Shown here one piece after another: positions 16,658 to 26,491 of a DNA stretch of 64,000 bases (within the stretch, counting starts at the first letter, position 1; every line of letters begins with the position of its first letter). Origin of the DNA: Vibrio ishigakensis (lineage in GTDB: Bacteria; Pseudomonadota; Gammaproteobacteria; Enterobacterales; Vibrionaceae); the NCBI RefSeq assembly GCF_024347675.1, contig NZ_AP024881.1, positions 620,001-684,000 on the forward strand, written 5' to 3'. A program made the translations under genes and the position numbers. Under the pieces are notes generated by a model. That model saw nothing but the letters and a program-made list of their open reading frames with translations, was not told the origin of the DNA and did not search any database.

Positions 16658-17229
16658 TTAAAGTTCTCCTCCATGTAATCGATAAGCTCAACATCGTTGG
16701 CGATTTCGTTAAGTACTAGCTTAGACACATGATTGATAACATGCTCGATCTGCTCGTTTGATGCACCCATAGAGTTTTCTGCCTTTGCACTGCCGCTGTA
16801 GGTCTTCACAAATTTACCTGATGGCGTTTCTGCGGTAACCGTCAGGGTTACCTTGGCTTGCATCTGATTGCTAAAGGTCGATGAAGTAACGCGCACTAGC
16901 GCTTCTTGAACCTCTAGTTGGATCTGATTACTGCTGTCGCCATTGATCTCAAAACCTTGAGTCGTTAGCACCTCTTGTAGGGCGTTACCAAAAGCGATGC
17001 GAACGTTCTCTTTGGCATGGATTGGTAGTGCCTTATCTTCATTCTTTTTGACCAAGGCTAGGTACTGAGCTGTACGAATGTCTTTGGTGGTTAGCGCCAC
17101 CGATTTGGTCTCGTTTAGCGTGATGTTGTGGTTATCGGCTGCTGGGGTGAAATGCAGTTGATCCGACGTCGGGCTCGCACAGCCACCAAGCGCTAGGGTA
17201 GCGGCGGCTGCGATCAGCAATTTTCTCAT
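16654..17229 (-). CDS. yajG: YajG-family lipoprotein
   Basis: A YajG-type lipoprotein of 191 residues (E. coli 192). I place the start at the ATG at 17229, which gives the signal MRKLLIAAAATLALGGC with lipobox Cys17 and has AGGGAAA upstream; the open frame to 17406 overlaps the antisense of the rlmG end and is not expected to be translated. In enterobacteria yajG lies next to ampG and bolA, and the same neighbours are present here, which supports the name. The molecular function is not established. Confidence 0.88.
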   Translation of the reverse strand: MRKLLIAAAATLALGGCASPTSDQLHFTPAADNHNITLNETKSVALTTKDIRTAQYLALVKKNEDKALPIHAKENVRIAFGNALQEVLTTQGFEINGDSSNQIQLEVQEALVRVTSSTFSNQMQAKVTLTVTAETPSGKFVKTYSGSAKAENSMGASNEQIEHVINHVSKLVLNEIANDVELIDYMEENFK

Positions 17230-17278
17230 TGTATTTCCCTTTATATTGATGAGAGGAAGTAGTCTTAGCTTATTGTTT

Positions 17279-18424
17279 TTACTTGGATATAACAGCTTTT
17301 TTAGCACGAACAATGACAAATTTGCTATTGCTTGCCACAACCTTGACGTTGTTTTTACCAAATAGGCGCCCGAGCTTAGCCACATAGCCCAGATGGCGGT
17401 TCCCAATTACCCAAAGCTCTCCATCTTTGCGCAGAGTGCGCTTGCTGTCGGTGAACATCTGCCAAGCAATATGATCGGTAACGGTATTCTGTTGGTGGAA
17501 TGGCGGGTTGCACAAAACCAGGTCGCAGCTTTGTGGCTCGAACTTATCTAGGCAGTTGTTGGCTCTAAAGGTGAAGCGTTTTTTCTCGCCAAGGTTACGG
17601 GCAATATTTCGCTTAGCAGATTCAACCGCCATAAAGCTCTCATCAACGCTAGTGATATGGGCGTTTGGATTGAGGCGTGCAATTTTGGCAGATAACACTC
17701 CGTTACCGCAGCCTAGGTCTATGATATCGAGTCCCCTGTCGCTCGAAGGAAGGTGTTCAAGGAAAAAGCGTGCACCCAGATCTAAGCTTTCACCGGAATA
17801 TACGTTTGGCAGGTTCTCTAACTTGAGATCGTGCTCTGGAACATCCCAACTGATGCTCGGCTCAGAGGTGGCTGTTAGGGTTTTGTCCGCGCGACTAAAC
17901 ACCAATCGGTGCTTTTTCTTAGCTAGAGAGGTGCGTGTTTCACCTAGGTATTTTTCGAATAGCTTCAGGGTAGAGGTATGAATCAGGTTAGCTTTGTTTA
18001 CCGCGATTACCTCTACATCAGGTGAGATGTGCTGACGCAGTTGACTCAGTTGCCACACCAAGAAACGGTTGTTTTTCGGTATCTTCATCAGGACTAGGTC
18101 CACCTTCTCAGGAAGAGGGTCGGTAGAACGGAGTAGCTGAACCTGATTACACTCGTTGCGTTGCAGGTTTTTTAAACTGCCTTGCCAACTAACATGAGAG
18201 TCGGTCTGCATGCTTACCTGATAGTCTTTAGAAAACCAACAACTTAAGGCGCCAAATTGATCGTTTAATATCAAAATATGTTTACCTTTTTCGAGGGGCG
18301 CATCTTGGAAGTGGTCGATGATATATTCGTCACCGGCATCCCAAGCTTGCAGTGTCTCTTTAGGCAGCTTTGGAAAACGCAAAAGGCTTAAGTTTTGACC
18401 ATGTAGTGAGAGAGTGGTTTTCAT
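17279..18424 (-). CDS. rlmG: 23S rRNA (guanine-1835-N2)-methyltransferase
   Basis: RlmG methylates G1835 of 23S rRNA using S-adenosylmethionine. The protein has two Rossmann-like halves. The C-terminal, catalytic one has the SAM motif DIIDLGCGNGVLSAKIA (about residues 235-250) and the base-flipping catalytic motif CNPPFH. At 381 residues it is close to E. coli (378). It is divergent from bolA, separated by about 200 bp of AT-rich DNA. Confidence 0.92.
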   Translation of the reverse strand: MKTTLSLHGQNLSLLRFPKLPKETLQAWDAGDEYIIDHFQDAPLEKGKHILILNDQFGALSCWFSKDYQVSMQTDSHVSWQGSLKNLQRNECNQVQLLRSTDPLPEKVDLVLMKIPKNNRFLVWQLSQLRQHISPDVEVIAVNKANLIHTSTLKLFEKYLGETRTSLAKKKHRLVFSRADKTLTATSEPSISWDVPEHDLKLENLPNVYSGESLDLGARFFLEHLPSSDRGLDIIDLGCGNGVLSAKIARLNPNAHITSVDESFMAVESAKRNIARNLGEKKRFTFRANNCLDKFEPQSCDLVLCNPPFHQQNTVTDHIAWQMFTDSKRTLRKDGELWVIGNRHLGYVAKLGRLFGKNNVKVVASNSKFVIVRAKKAVISK

Positions 18425-18622
18425 ATTGTTAAAATAGTGATCTTAGTCTTACTCTATTGTCGCAAATCGTATTTTCTTTTGCGACCAGCACGTGTGTAAT
18501 TGATTAGAATAGCCAAATCATGCTCGAGCCGAGCAATTGGTCTGGTATTACAAGATATACGTAATAAAAGTATAAATTTTAACCGCTTGAATTATACTTA
18601 GATGTAAACAACGAGAATCAAA

Positions 18623-18928
18623 ATGCTACAACAGACGATCGAGCGAAAACTGAATCAAACGTTCTCTCCACACCACCTTCAAGTCATCAACGAAAGCCAT
18701 ATGCACAACGTGCCACCAGGCTCTGAGAGCCATTTTAAGGTGGTGATTGTGAGTGACAAATTCGATGATCTTAGGCTGATTGCTAGACACAGACTTGTAA
18801 ACTCAGCGCTGAGTGATGAATTTGCTCAGGGTTTGCATGCCTTGTCGATGCATACCCTAACCAAAGATGAATGGAGTGAGCAGAGTAGCATTCCGGACAG
18901 CCCTCAATGCAGAGGGGGAGAGCGCTAA
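18623..18928 (+). CDS. bolA: BolA family protein
   Basis: A 101-residue BolA domain protein; the conserved signature HFKVVIVSDKFDDLRLIARHRLV and the loop histidine in ESHMHNV are present. BolA is a morphogene-linked transcription regulator and a partner of monothiol glutaredoxins in iron-sulfur handling. The last dozen residues are poorly conserved. It is monocistronic in the sequence, preceding the nqr leader. Confidence 0.93.
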   Translation: MLQQTIERKLNQTFSPHHLQVINESHMHNVPPGSESHFKVVIVSDKFDDLRLIARHRLVNSALSDEFAQGLHALSMHTLTKDEWSEQSSIPDSPQCRGGER

Positions 18929-19090
18929 CTTATAAGTCGTTCTGATAAAGCGGTGTGACAGATAACTACCGCTCATAAAATAAACATGCTTTCTGTGCGC
19001 TAGATCAATTATGCAGATTTATTTGGAGGAATTCCGTCAAATAATCGCGATTGATTATCTTGTCGCATGGAATCTAGGTGGGGTGAATGC
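18929..19090. other. Intergenic stretch between bolA and the nqr promoter
   Basis: No gene, no strong terminator and no repeat are visible in these 160 bases. The only structure is a short AGGAATTCC-type palindrome near 19027. The following 150 bases hold the nqr promoter and leader, listed separately. Confidence 0.5.
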
Positions 19091-19246
19091 TACAATTCTC
19101 CGCCCGGACGGAGCTCGCATCTAGAGCTCAAATGGAATTACAAGAGTAGCTGATAGGAAATCAGTTACTCATACATAGGTGTAATGGATAGCACCTGTGT
19201 TGTGTAAGCAATCTTTTTTCCTTAGAAATAGTGCAAGTGCGTATGA
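19091..19246 (+). promoter_or_regulatory. nqr operon promoter and hairpin-rich leader
   Basis: An extended -10 TGCTACAAT places the TACAAT at 19091-19096, with no good -35. The roughly 140-base leader that follows can fold into CTCCG/CGGAG (19098-19113), GAGCTC/GAGCTC (19111-19129), a 9-bp GTAGCTGAT/ATCAGTTAC stem (19146-19168) and AGGTGT/GCACCT (19177-19196). TCATAC (19169-19174) could also pair with GTATGA (19241-19246), which includes the nqrA start codon. No clear Shine-Dalgarno lies before nqrA. This looks like an RNA leader with a regulatory role, but no covariation has been tested. Confidence 0.5.
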
Positions 19247-20583
19247 TTACAATAAAGAAGGGTCTGGATCTTCCGATTTCGGGAGCCCCAACCCAGGTGA
19301 TTAATGACGGTAATTCCGTCTCAAAAGTCGCCTTGCTTGGCGAAGAGTACGTGGGTATGCGTCCAACGATGCATGTTCGCGTTGGGGATACAGTAAAGAA
19401 AGGTCAGGTTCTTTTTGCAGATAAAAAGAACCCAGGCGTAGTATTTACCGCCCCACAAAGTGGCACGGTTGTAGAGGTTAACCGTGGTGCGAAACGTGTT
19501 TTGCAGTCAGTCGTTATCGAGGTAGCGGGTGAAGAGCAGATCACTTTCGAAAAATACACCCAAGAGCAACTAGCTAACCTGGATGAAGCTATCATCCGTA
19601 AGCAGCTGATTGACTCTGGTGCTTGGACCGCTTTGAAAACTCGTCCGTTCAGCAAGGTTCCAGCAGTGGAAGCGAAAACAAAAGCTATCTTTGTTACCGC
19701 TATCGACACCAACCCACTCGCTGCAAACCCAGAAGTGATTATCAACGAACAGTCTGATGCTTTCATCGCTGGTCTTGATGTGCTTTCTGTTCTAACCGAC
19801 GAAAAAGTTTACGTGTGTAAGAACGGTGGTTCTCTACCTCGTTCATCTCAACCAAATGTTGAAGAGCACGTATTCGGTGGCCCACACCCAGCAGGTCTTG
19901 CTGGCACGCATATGCACTACTTGTACCCTGTTAACGCAGAGGCAGTAGCGTGGAGCATCAACTATCAAGACGTTATCGCGATCGGTAACCTGTTCATTAC
20001 AGGTGAAATCGATTCTAACCGCGTGGTTGCTCTTGCAGGCCCTGTGGTTAACAACCCTCGTCTAGTTAAGACAAGTGTTGGCGCTAGCATCGTTGAACTA
20101 GCAGAAAAAGAATTAATGCCAGGTGAGGTTCGCCTTATCTCTGGTTCTATCTTATGTGGTACTAAGGCAGCAGGTCCTCATGCATACCTTGGTCGTTACC
20201 ACCTACAAGTTTCAGCACTGCGCGAAGGTCGCGATAAAGAGCTATTCGGTTGGGCTATGCCTGGTAAGAACAAGTTCTCTGTGACTCGCTCATTCCTTGG
20301 ACACCTATTCAAGGGTCAGCTGTTTAACTTAACGACATCACTCAACGGTGGTGAGCGTGCAATGGTTCCAATCGGCAACTACGAAAAAGTAATGCCACTA
20401 GACATTGAACCAACGCTCCTACTTCGCGATTTGTGTGCCGGTGATGTTGATAGCGCACAACGCCTAGGTGCTCTAGAGCTGGCGGAAGAAGATTTGGCAC
20501 TTTGTACCTATGTTTGCCCGGGCAAATATGAGTACGGTGACCTTCTTCGTGAATGCCTAGACACCATTGAGAAGGAAGGCTAA
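19243..20583 (+). CDS. nqrA: Na+-translocating NADH:quinone reductase subunit A
   Basis: NqrA is the peripheral cytoplasmic subunit of Na+-NQR and contributes to quinone interaction. The start [12 protein letters not shown] at 19243 matches the usual N-terminus; a GTG at 19231 would add four residues. The protein has 446 residues. It is the first gene of nqrABCDEF and 2 bp separate its stop from nqrB. No strong ribosome site is seen before the ATG, which is unusual for so highly expressed a complex and may relate to the structured leader. Confidence 0.95.
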   Translation: MITIKKGLDLPISGAPTQVINDGNSVSKVALLGEEYVGMRPTMHVRVGDTVKKGQVLFADKKNPGVVFTAPQSGTVVEVNRGAKRVLQSVVIEVAGEEQITFEKYTQEQLANLDEAIIRKQLIDSGAWTALKTRPFSKVPAVEAKTKAIFVTAIDTNPLAANPEVIINEQSDAFIAGLDVLSVLTDEKVYVCKNGGSLPRSSQPNVEEHVFGGPHPAGLAGTHMHYLYPVNAEAVAWSINYQDVIAIGNLFITGEIDSNRVVALAGPVVNNPRLVKTSVGASIVELAEKELMPGEVRLISGSILCGTKAAGPHAYLGRYHLQVSALREGRDKELFGWAMPGKNKFSVTRSFLGHLFKGQLFNLTTSLNGGERAMVPIGNYEKVMPLDIEPTLLLRDLCAGDVDSAQRLGALELAEEDLALCTYVCPGKYEYGDLLRECLDTIEKEG

Positions 20584-20585
20584 TC

Positions 20586-21827
20586 ATGTTGAAGAAATTT
20601 ATCGAAGACATCGAACCTGATTTTGAAGCAGGTGGTAAGTGGGAAAAGTGGTACCCACTATACGAAGCAGTGGCTACGGTTTTCTATACCCCAGGTACAG
20701 TAACTAAAACGAAATCCCACGTTCGTGACAGTGTCGACCTAAAACGCATCATGATTATGGTTTGGTTTGCGGTATTCCCAGCAATGTTCTGGGGTATGTA
20801 CAACGCAGGTAACCAAGCGATCAGTGCTCTAACATTCTTGCACTCAGGTTCTGAGCTAGCTGAAATCGTTGCAGGCAATTGGCACTACTGGCTAACCGAG
20901 ATGCTTGGTGGCTCCATTAGTCCAGAAGCTGGGTGGGGCAGTAAGATGCTCCTCGGTGCGACCTACTTCCTACCTATCTATGCTACGGTATTTATCGTAG
21001 GTGGTTTCTGGGAAGTGCTTTTCTGTGTTGTACGTAAGCACGAAGTTAACGAAGGCTTTTTCGTAACCTCTATCCTGTTTGCTCTTATCGTTCCACCTAC
21101 GCTTCCTCTATGGCAAGCGGCTCTAGGTATCACCTTCGGTGTGGTAGTAGCGAAAGAGATCTTCGGTGGTACAGGTCGTAACTTCCTGAACCCTGCTCTT
21201 GCAGGCCGTGCATTCCTATTCTTCGCATACCCTGGCCAAATCTCTGGTGACCTAGTATGGACAGCAGCTGACGGCTTCTCTGGTGCAACTGCTCTGAGCC
21301 AGTGGTCTCAAGGTGGCGAAGCTCAACTAGTACACAACGTAACTGGTCAAGCTATCACTTGGATGGATGCGTTCGTTGGTAACATCCCGGGTTCTATCGG
21401 TGAGGTTTCAACGCTATGGCTACTAGTGGGTGCGGCTATGATCGTTTACATGGGGATTGCGTCTTGGCGCATTATCGCCGGTGTAATGATCGGTATGATT
21501 GCAACAGCGACTCTGTTTAACCTAATCGGTTCTGACACTAACCCAATGTTCAGCATGCCTTGGCACTGGCACCTAGTTCTAGGTGGCTTCGCATTCGGTA
21601 TGTTGTTTATGGCAACTGACCCAGTATCTGCTTCCTTCACTAACAAAGGTAAGTGGTGGTACGGTGCTCTAATCGGTGTAATGTGTATACTCATCCGTGT
21701 AGTCAACCCAGCGTACCCAGAGGGTATGATGCTGGCGATCCTATTCGCGAACTTGTTTGCACCACTGTTCGACCATTTCGTTATTGAGAAGAACGTTAAG
21801 CGGAGACTAGCACGCTATGGCAAATAA
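20586..21827 (+). CDS. nqrB: Na+-translocating NADH:quinone reductase subunit B
   Basis: NqrB is a multi-spanning membrane subunit (about ten helices) forming part of the Na+ path and carrying riboflavin and a covalent FMN. The flavin attachment Thr is residue 235 in GFSGATALS, the same number as reported for V. alginolyticus. At 413 residues the protein is full length. The 3' end overlaps nqrC by 11 bases. Confidence 0.97.
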   Translation: MLKKFIEDIEPDFEAGGKWEKWYPLYEAVATVFYTPGTVTKTKSHVRDSVDLKRIMIMVWFAVFPAMFWGMYNAGNQAISALTFLHSGSELAEIVAGNWHYWLTEMLGGSISPEAGWGSKMLLGATYFLPIYATVFIVGGFWEVLFCVVRKHEVNEGFFVTSILFALIVPPTLPLWQAALGITFGVVVAKEIFGGTGRNFLNPALAGRAFLFFAYPGQISGDLVWTAADGFSGATALSQWSQGGEAQLVHNVTGQAITWMDAFVGNIPGSIGEVSTLWLLVGAAMIVYMGIASWRIIAGVMIGMIATATLFNLIGSDTNPMFSMPWHWHLVLGGFAFGMLFMATDPVSASFTNKGKWWYGALIGVMCILIRVVNPAYPEGMMLAILFANLFAPLFDHFVIEKNVKRRLARYGK

Positions 21828-22599
21828 GAACGATAGCATTAAAAAGACGCTGTCGGTGGTCATCGGCCTGAGCTTAGTGTGCTCGGTGGTGGTATCGACA
21901 GCAGCGGTTGGCTTGCGTGATAAGCAGCAAGCCAATGCGCAATTGGACAAGCAAACCAAGATCATTGAGGTTGCTGGCATCGAAGAAAATGCTCCAGTAC
22001 CTCAACTTTTCCAAGAGTTCATCGAGCCACGCTTGGTGAACTTTGATACTGGTGAGTTTGTTGAATCAGCAGAGGATGGCTCTGACGCAGCGAGCTACGA
22101 CCAACGTAGTGCTGCTAAAGATCCTGCGCAATCTCAGCGCCTATCAGCAGAGGATGACAAAGCTAAGATCATCCGTCGCGCTGATATCGGTACCGTATAT
22201 CTTGTTAAGCAAGAAGGTACTTACTCTAAGGTAATCCTACCTGTACACGGTAACGGCCTTTGGTCAATGATGTACGCATTTGTGGCGGTAGAGATGGACG
22301 GAAACACGGTTTCTGGCATCACTTACTACGAGCAAGGTGAAACTCCAGGATTGGGTGGCGAGATCGAAAACCCATCATGGCGTGCACAGTTCGAAGGCAA
22401 GAAGCTGTTTGATGACAACTTCAAGCCAGCCATTTCAATCGTTAAAGGCGGTGCAGCACCTGGTGATATCCACGGTGTAGACGGTCTGTCTGGTGCAACC
22501 CTGACAGGTAACGGCGTGCAGCACACTTTCGATTTCTGGTTAGGTGACATGGGCTTTGGTCCTTTCCTAGCTAAAGTACGCGAAGGAGAGTTGAACTAA
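21817..22599 (+). CDS. nqrC: Na+-translocating NADH:quinone reductase subunit C
   Basis: NqrC has one N-terminal membrane helix (about residues 12-33) and a periplasmic domain with a second covalently bound FMN. The attachment site is Thr228 in LSGATLTG, attached by the ApbE transferase encoded downstream. The protein has 260 residues. The start overlaps nqrB, and the stop overlaps the nqrD start by one base. Confidence 0.96.
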   Translation: MANKNDSIKKTLSVVIGLSLVCSVVVSTAAVGLRDKQQANAQLDKQTKIIEVAGIEENAPVPQLFQEFIEPRLVNFDTGEFVESAEDGSDAASYDQRSAAKDPAQSQRLSAEDDKAKIIRRADIGTVYLVKQEGTYSKVILPVHGNGLWSMMYAFVAVEMDGNTVSGITYYEQGETPGLGGEIENPSWRAQFEGKKLFDDNFKPAISIVKGGAAPGDIHGVDGLSGATLTGNGVQHTFDFWLGDMGFGPFLAKVREGELN

Positions 22600-23231
22600 T
22601 GGCAATTTCCAAAGAAGCGAAGCAAAACCTTTGGGCTCCTGTTCTAGATAACAACCCAATCGCTTTGCAGGTACTAGGTGTGTGTTCTGCACTAGCAGTA
22701 ACCACCAAACTAGAGACGGCGTTCGTTATGACTCTAGCGGTAATCTTCGTAACCGCTTTGTCTAACTTCTTCGTATCTTCTATTCGTAACCATATCCCTA
22801 ATAGTGTACGTATCATCGTACAGATGGCGATCATTGCTTCGCTAGTAATTGTTGTAGACCAGGTGCTTAAAGCCTTCCTTTACGACATTTCTAAGCAGCT
22901 ATCGGTATTCGTTGGTCTAATCATCACCAACTGTATCGTTATGGGTCGTGCTGAAGCTTACGCTATGAAGTCTGCACCACTACCATCTCTACTGGACGGT
23001 ATCGGTAACGGCCTTGGCTATGGCTTCGTGCTTATCACGGTTGCATTCTTCCGCGAACTATTTGGCTCAGGCAAATTGTTCGGTCTAGAAGTGCTTCCTC
23101 TAGTGAGCAACGGCGGTTGGTATCAGCCTAACGGTATGATGCTGCTAGCACCATCTGCATTCTTCTTAATCGGCTTTATGATTTGGGCAATCCGTATCTT
23201 CAAGCCAGAGCAAGTAGAAGCGAAGGAGTAA
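22599..23231 (+). CDS. nqrD: Na+-translocating NADH:quinone reductase subunit D
   Basis: A 210-residue integral membrane subunit with about six helices. Cys29 and Cys112, the pair that with NqrE binds the intramembrane iron-sulfur centre, are present at the same positions as in V. cholerae. Together with NqrE it forms the transmembrane electron relay. Confidence 0.97.
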   Translation: MAISKEAKQNLWAPVLDNNPIALQVLGVCSALAVTTKLETAFVMTLAVIFVTALSNFFVSSIRNHIPNSVRIIVQMAIIASLVIVVDQVLKAFLYDISKQLSVFVGLIITNCIVMGRAEAYAMKSAPLPSLLDGIGNGLGYGFVLITVAFFRELFGSGKLFGLEVLPLVSNGGWYQPNGMMLLAPSAFFLIGFMIWAIRIFKPEQVEAKE

Positions 23232-23238
23232 GGACGTC

Positions 23239-23835
23239 ATGGAACATTATATTAGCTTGCTAGTTAAATCGATCTTCATCGAAAACTTGGCACTCTCTTT
23301 CTTCTTGGGTATGTGTACATTCCTTGCAGTATCTAAGAAGGTAAAAACCTCTTTCGGTCTTGGTGTAGCGGTAATCGCAGTACTGACAATTGCAGTACCT
23401 GTGAACAACCTTCTATACAACCTAGTTCTTAAAGAGAACGCATTGGTAGCGGGTGTTGACCTTAGCTTCCTAAACTTCATCACCTTCATCGGTGTAATCG
23501 CAGCACTTGTACAGATCCTAGAGATGGTTCTTGACCGTTTCTTCCCACCTTTGTACAACGCACTGGGTATCTTCCTACCGCTAATCACGGTTAACTGTGC
23601 GATCTTTGGTGGCGTATCTTTCATGGTTCAGCGTGACTACAACTTCGCTGAGTCTGTAGTATACGGCTTCGGTTCTGGTGTGGGCTGGATGCTAGCTATC
23701 GTTGCGCTAGCGGGTATCCGTGAGAAGATGAAGTACTCTGACGTTCCTCCAGGTCTACGTGGTCTAGGTATTACCTTTATCACTGTTGGTCTGATGGCGT
23801 TGGGTTTCCTATCGTTCTCTGGTGTTCAACTGTAA
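23239..23835 (+). CDS. nqrE: Na+-translocating NADH:quinone reductase subunit E
   Basis: A 198-residue membrane subunit homologous to NqrD in inverted topology. Cys26 and Cys120 are the iron-sulfur ligands and both are conserved here. It lies 7 bp after nqrD. Confidence 0.97.
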   Translation: MEHYISLLVKSIFIENLALSFFLGMCTFLAVSKKVKTSFGLGVAVIAVLTIAVPVNNLLYNLVLKENALVAGVDLSFLNFITFIGVIAALVQILEMVLDRFFPPLYNALGIFLPLITVNCAIFGGVSFMVQRDYNFAESVVYGFGSGVGWMLAIVALAGIREKMKYSDVPPGLRGLGITFITVGLMALGFLSFSGVQL

Positions 23836-23859
23836 GAGTAAATAGAAAAGGATTAGTCA

Positions 23860-25083
23860 ATGGATATTATTCTTGGCGTTGTGATGTTTACTCTGATTGT
23901 ACTGGCTTTGGTACTGGTAATCCTGTTTGCCAAATCCAAGCTTGTACCTACAGGTGACGTAAACATCTTAGTAAACGGCGACCCTGAAAAAGGCTTCGCT
24001 GTAGCACCTGGTGACAAACTTCTAGGTGCACTAGCAGGCAACGGTATCTTTGTATCGTCTGCTTGTGGTGGCGGTGGCTCTTGTGGTCAGTGTCGCGTAA
24101 AAGTTAAATCTGGCGGTGGTGACATCCTGCCGACCGAGCTTGACCACATCAGTAAGGGTGAAGCACGTGAAGGTGAGCGTCTAGCGTGTCAGGTAGCTGT
24201 TAAAGCAGACATGGAAATCGAACTTCCAGAAGAGATCTTCGGCGTTAAGAAGTGGGAATGTTCAGTTATCTCTAACGATAACAAAGCAACCTTCATCAAA
24301 GAGCTGAAACTTCAGATCCCTGATGGTGAGTCTGTTCCGTTCCGTGCAGGTGGTTATATTCAGATTGAAGCACCAGCGCACCACGTTAAATACTCAGAGT
24401 TCGACGTACCAGAAGAGTACCGTGAGGACTGGGACAAGTTTAATCTGTTCCGTTATGAGTCAGTGGTAAACGAAGAGACTATCCGTGCTTACTCTATGGC
24501 TAACTACCCAGAAGAAGAAGGCATTATTATGCTGAACGTGCGTATCGCTACGCCGCCGCCTAATAATCCTGACGTTCCACCGGGTATCATGTCATCATTC
24601 ATCTGGTCTCTTAAAGAGGGCGACAAGTGTACGATTTCTGGTCCATTCGGTGAGTTCTTCGCTAAAGAGACTGACAACGAGATGGTATTCGTTGGTGGTG
24701 GTGCGGGTATGGCGCCTATGCGTTCGCACATCTTCGACCAACTTAAGCGTCTGAAGTCTAAGCGTAAGATGTCTTTCTGGTATGGTGCACGTTCTAAGCG
24801 TGAAATGTTCTACGTAGAAGATTTCGACGGTCTACAAGCAGAAAACGACAACTTCATCTGGCACTGTGCTCTATCTGATCCAATGCCAGAAGATAACTGG
24901 GATGGCTACACTGGCTTCATTCACAACGTACTGTATGAAAACTATCTGAAGGACCACGAAGCGCCTGAAGACTGTGAGTACTACATGTGTGGTCCACCTA
25001 TGATGAACGCAGCTGTAATCGGCATGCTTAAAGATCTAGGTGTTGAGGATGAAAACATCCTACTTGATGACTTCGGTGGTTAA
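23860..25083 (+). CDS. nqrF: Na+-translocating NADH:quinone reductase subunit F
   Basis: NqrF takes electrons from NADH. Domains in order: an N-terminal membrane anchor (about residues 3-25), a plant-type 2Fe-2S ferredoxin domain with Cys69, Cys75, Cys78 and Cys110, an FAD-binding domain with RAYSMANYP, and an NADH-binding domain with [12 protein letters not shown]. It has 407 residues and ends the core operon; a strong terminator follows. Confidence 0.97.
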   Translation: MDIILGVVMFTLIVLALVLVILFAKSKLVPTGDVNILVNGDPEKGFAVAPGDKLLGALAGNGIFVSSACGGGGSCGQCRVKVKSGGGDILPTELDHISKGEAREGERLACQVAVKADMEIELPEEIFGVKKWECSVISNDNKATFIKELKLQIPDGESVPFRAGGYIQIEAPAHHVKYSEFDVPEEYREDWDKFNLFRYESVVNEETIRAYSMANYPEEEGIIMLNVRIATPPPNNPDVPPGIMSSFIWSLKEGDKCTISGPFGEFFAKETDNEMVFVGGGAGMAPMRSHIFDQLKRLKSKRKMSFWYGARSKREMFYVEDFDGLQAENDNFIWHCALSDPMPEDNWDGYTGFIHNVLYENYLKDHEAPEDCEYYMCGPPMMNAAVIGMLKDLGVEDENILLDDFGG

Positions 25084-25102
25084 TCGATAATCGAACCAAA
25101 AC

Positions 25103-25129
25103 GGCTGGCTCAATGAGTCAGCCTTTTTT
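25103..25129 (+). terminator. Terminator after nqrF
   Basis: GGCTGGCTC (25103-25111) pairs with GAGTCAGCC (25115-25123), including one G-T pair, over an AAT loop, followed by six T residues and a second T-run. It separates nqrABCDEF from apbE-nqrM, whose ATG is 24 bp further on, so the accessory genes may rely on read-through or their own start. Confidence 0.85.
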
Positions 25130-25152
25130 CTTTTTGGTCTATGGAGATTAGG

Positions 25153-26184
25153 ATGAAAGTAGTACCTCATCTTGGGAATAAAATTAAGGCTTTGCTGGTC
25201 ATGTTAGTGACCGCAGTGGTTTTGACTGGCTGTGAGCAAGCACCTCAGCAGGTGGCTCTGCAGGGCAAGACCATGGGTACCACCTACCATATCAAGTATA
25301 TTACGGAAGGTGATGTGCCTGAGGCGACAAAGGTGCAAGCGCGTATCGATGAGCTTCTTGAAGAAGTGAACGATCAGATGTCTACCTATCGTCCAACCTC
25401 GGAGCTAAGTCAGTTTAACCAGCAGCAGACGACCGATGCGTTCGAGGTATCACCGCAGACCGCGACGGTAGTAAAAGAAGCGATTCGTCTGAGTCAGCTT
25501 ACTCAAGGCGCACTGGATGTGACCGTAGGTCCGCTGGTTAACCTGTGGGGTTTTGGTCCTGAGGCACGTCCTGACAAGGTTCCTAGCGATGAAGAGCTTG
25601 CAGCTCGCCGTGAGATGATTGGTGTTCATCACCTGTCGGTTGACGGTAATATGCTACGTAAAGACATGCCGAGCCTATATGTAGACCTGTCTACTATCGC
25701 AAAGGGCTGGGGTGTTGACGTAGTTGCTGAGTATCTCAAATCTGTTGGTATTCATCGTTATATGGTGGAAATTGGCGGCGAACTTCGCCTTAAGGGTGCT
25801 AACGCTGAGGGTATCGATTGGCGTATCGCTATCGAGAAACCAACGGTGAATACTCGCCAAGTGGAACTGATTGTTCAGCCTGGTGATATGGCGATGGCGA
25901 CCTCTGGTGATTATCGCAACTATTTTGAGCGTGACGGAATCCGATATTCGCATATAATAGACCCTAACACAGGCAAGCCAATCTCAAACAAGGTGGTTTC
26001 AGTGACTGCACTGCACCCCTCTTGTATGACAGCAGATGGCTTGGCAACCGGCCTTATGGTGCTGGGTGAAGAGAAAGGTTTACAGGTCGCAAATGAAAAT
26101 GATCTCGCTGTCTTTATGATAGTGAAAACTGAGGATGGCTTTAAAGAGGTCTACTCTGACGCATTTGCGAAATACATGAAGTAA
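25153..26184 (+). CDS. apbE: FAD:protein FMN transferase
   Basis: ApbE attaches FMN to threonine in NqrB and NqrC. It is a lipoprotein with signal ending VVLTGC, then the domain start LQGKTMGTTYHIKY and later motifs including SGDYRNYFERDG and SHIIDPNTGKP. I choose the ATG at 25153, which has GGAG at good spacing; the ATG at 25141 lies upstream of that site. It encodes 343 residues. Position after the nqr operon fits its role in flavinylating this complex. Confidence 0.95.
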   Translation: MKVVPHLGNKIKALLVMLVTAVVLTGCEQAPQQVALQGKTMGTTYHIKYITEGDVPEATKVQARIDELLEEVNDQMSTYRPTSELSQFNQQQTTDAFEVSPQTATVVKEAIRLSQLTQGALDVTVGPLVNLWGFGPEARPDKVPSDEELAARREMIGVHHLSVDGNMLRKDMPSLYVDLSTIAKGWGVDVVAEYLKSVGIHRYMVEIGGELRLKGANAEGIDWRIAIEKPTVNTRQVELIVQPGDMAMATSGDYRNYFERDGIRYSHIIDPNTGKPISNKVVSVTALHPSCMTADGLATGLMVLGEEKGLQVANENDLAVFMIVKTEDGFKEVYSDAFAKYMK

Positions 26185-26196
26185 AAGGGTACAACA

Positions 26197-26430
26197 ATGG
26201 CAACATACTTAGTCACCTTTGGAGTATTTCTGGGTTTCATTGCCCTGATGGCGATTGGCTATATCATCCAGAAGAAAGTGGTAAAAGGCAGCTGTGGCGG
26301 ATTAGACGCCATGGGTATCGACAAGGTATGTAACTGTCCTGAGCCGTGTGATGCGCGTAAACGCCGCGAAGCAAAGGCTGCCGCTCGCGCTGCTAAAATG
26401 GCCGAGTGGGAAAAAGACCGCATCGCATAA
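26197..26430 (+). CDS. nqrM: Na+-NQR maturation protein NqrM
   Basis: A 77-residue protein with one N-terminal membrane helix (about residues 5-25) and a Cys-rich segment GSCGGLDAMGIDKVCNCPEPC, the four-cysteine set of NqrM. NqrM is needed for assembly of Na+-NQR, probably for delivering iron to the NqrD/E centre. It follows apbE by 12 bp and is closed by a terminator. Confidence 0.93.
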   Translation: MATYLVTFGVFLGFIALMAIGYIIQKKVVKGSCGGLDAMGIDKVCNCPEPCDARKRREAKAAARAAKMAEWEKDRIA

Positions 26431-26452
26431 TTGCGAGCCTTCAAAAAATAAA

Positions 26453-26482
26453 AAATGGCCACTCATAAGAGTGGCCATTTTT
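26453..26482. terminator. Bidirectional terminator between nqrM and potD
   Basis: AAATGGCCACTC (26453-26464) pairs with GAGTGGCCATTT (26469-26480) over an ATAA loop, with A and T runs on the two sides. It ends apbE-nqrM on the forward strand and potABCD on the reverse strand. Confidence 0.92.
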
Positions 26483-26491
26483 GTATCTGGA

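Noticed and set aside
19177..19200. A D-arm-like hairpin (GTGT, loop AATGGATA, GCAC) in the nqr leader suggested a tRNA gene or tRNA-like element.
   Set aside because: No anticodon stem, T-loop or matching acceptor arm follows; only this one hairpin resembles tRNA.
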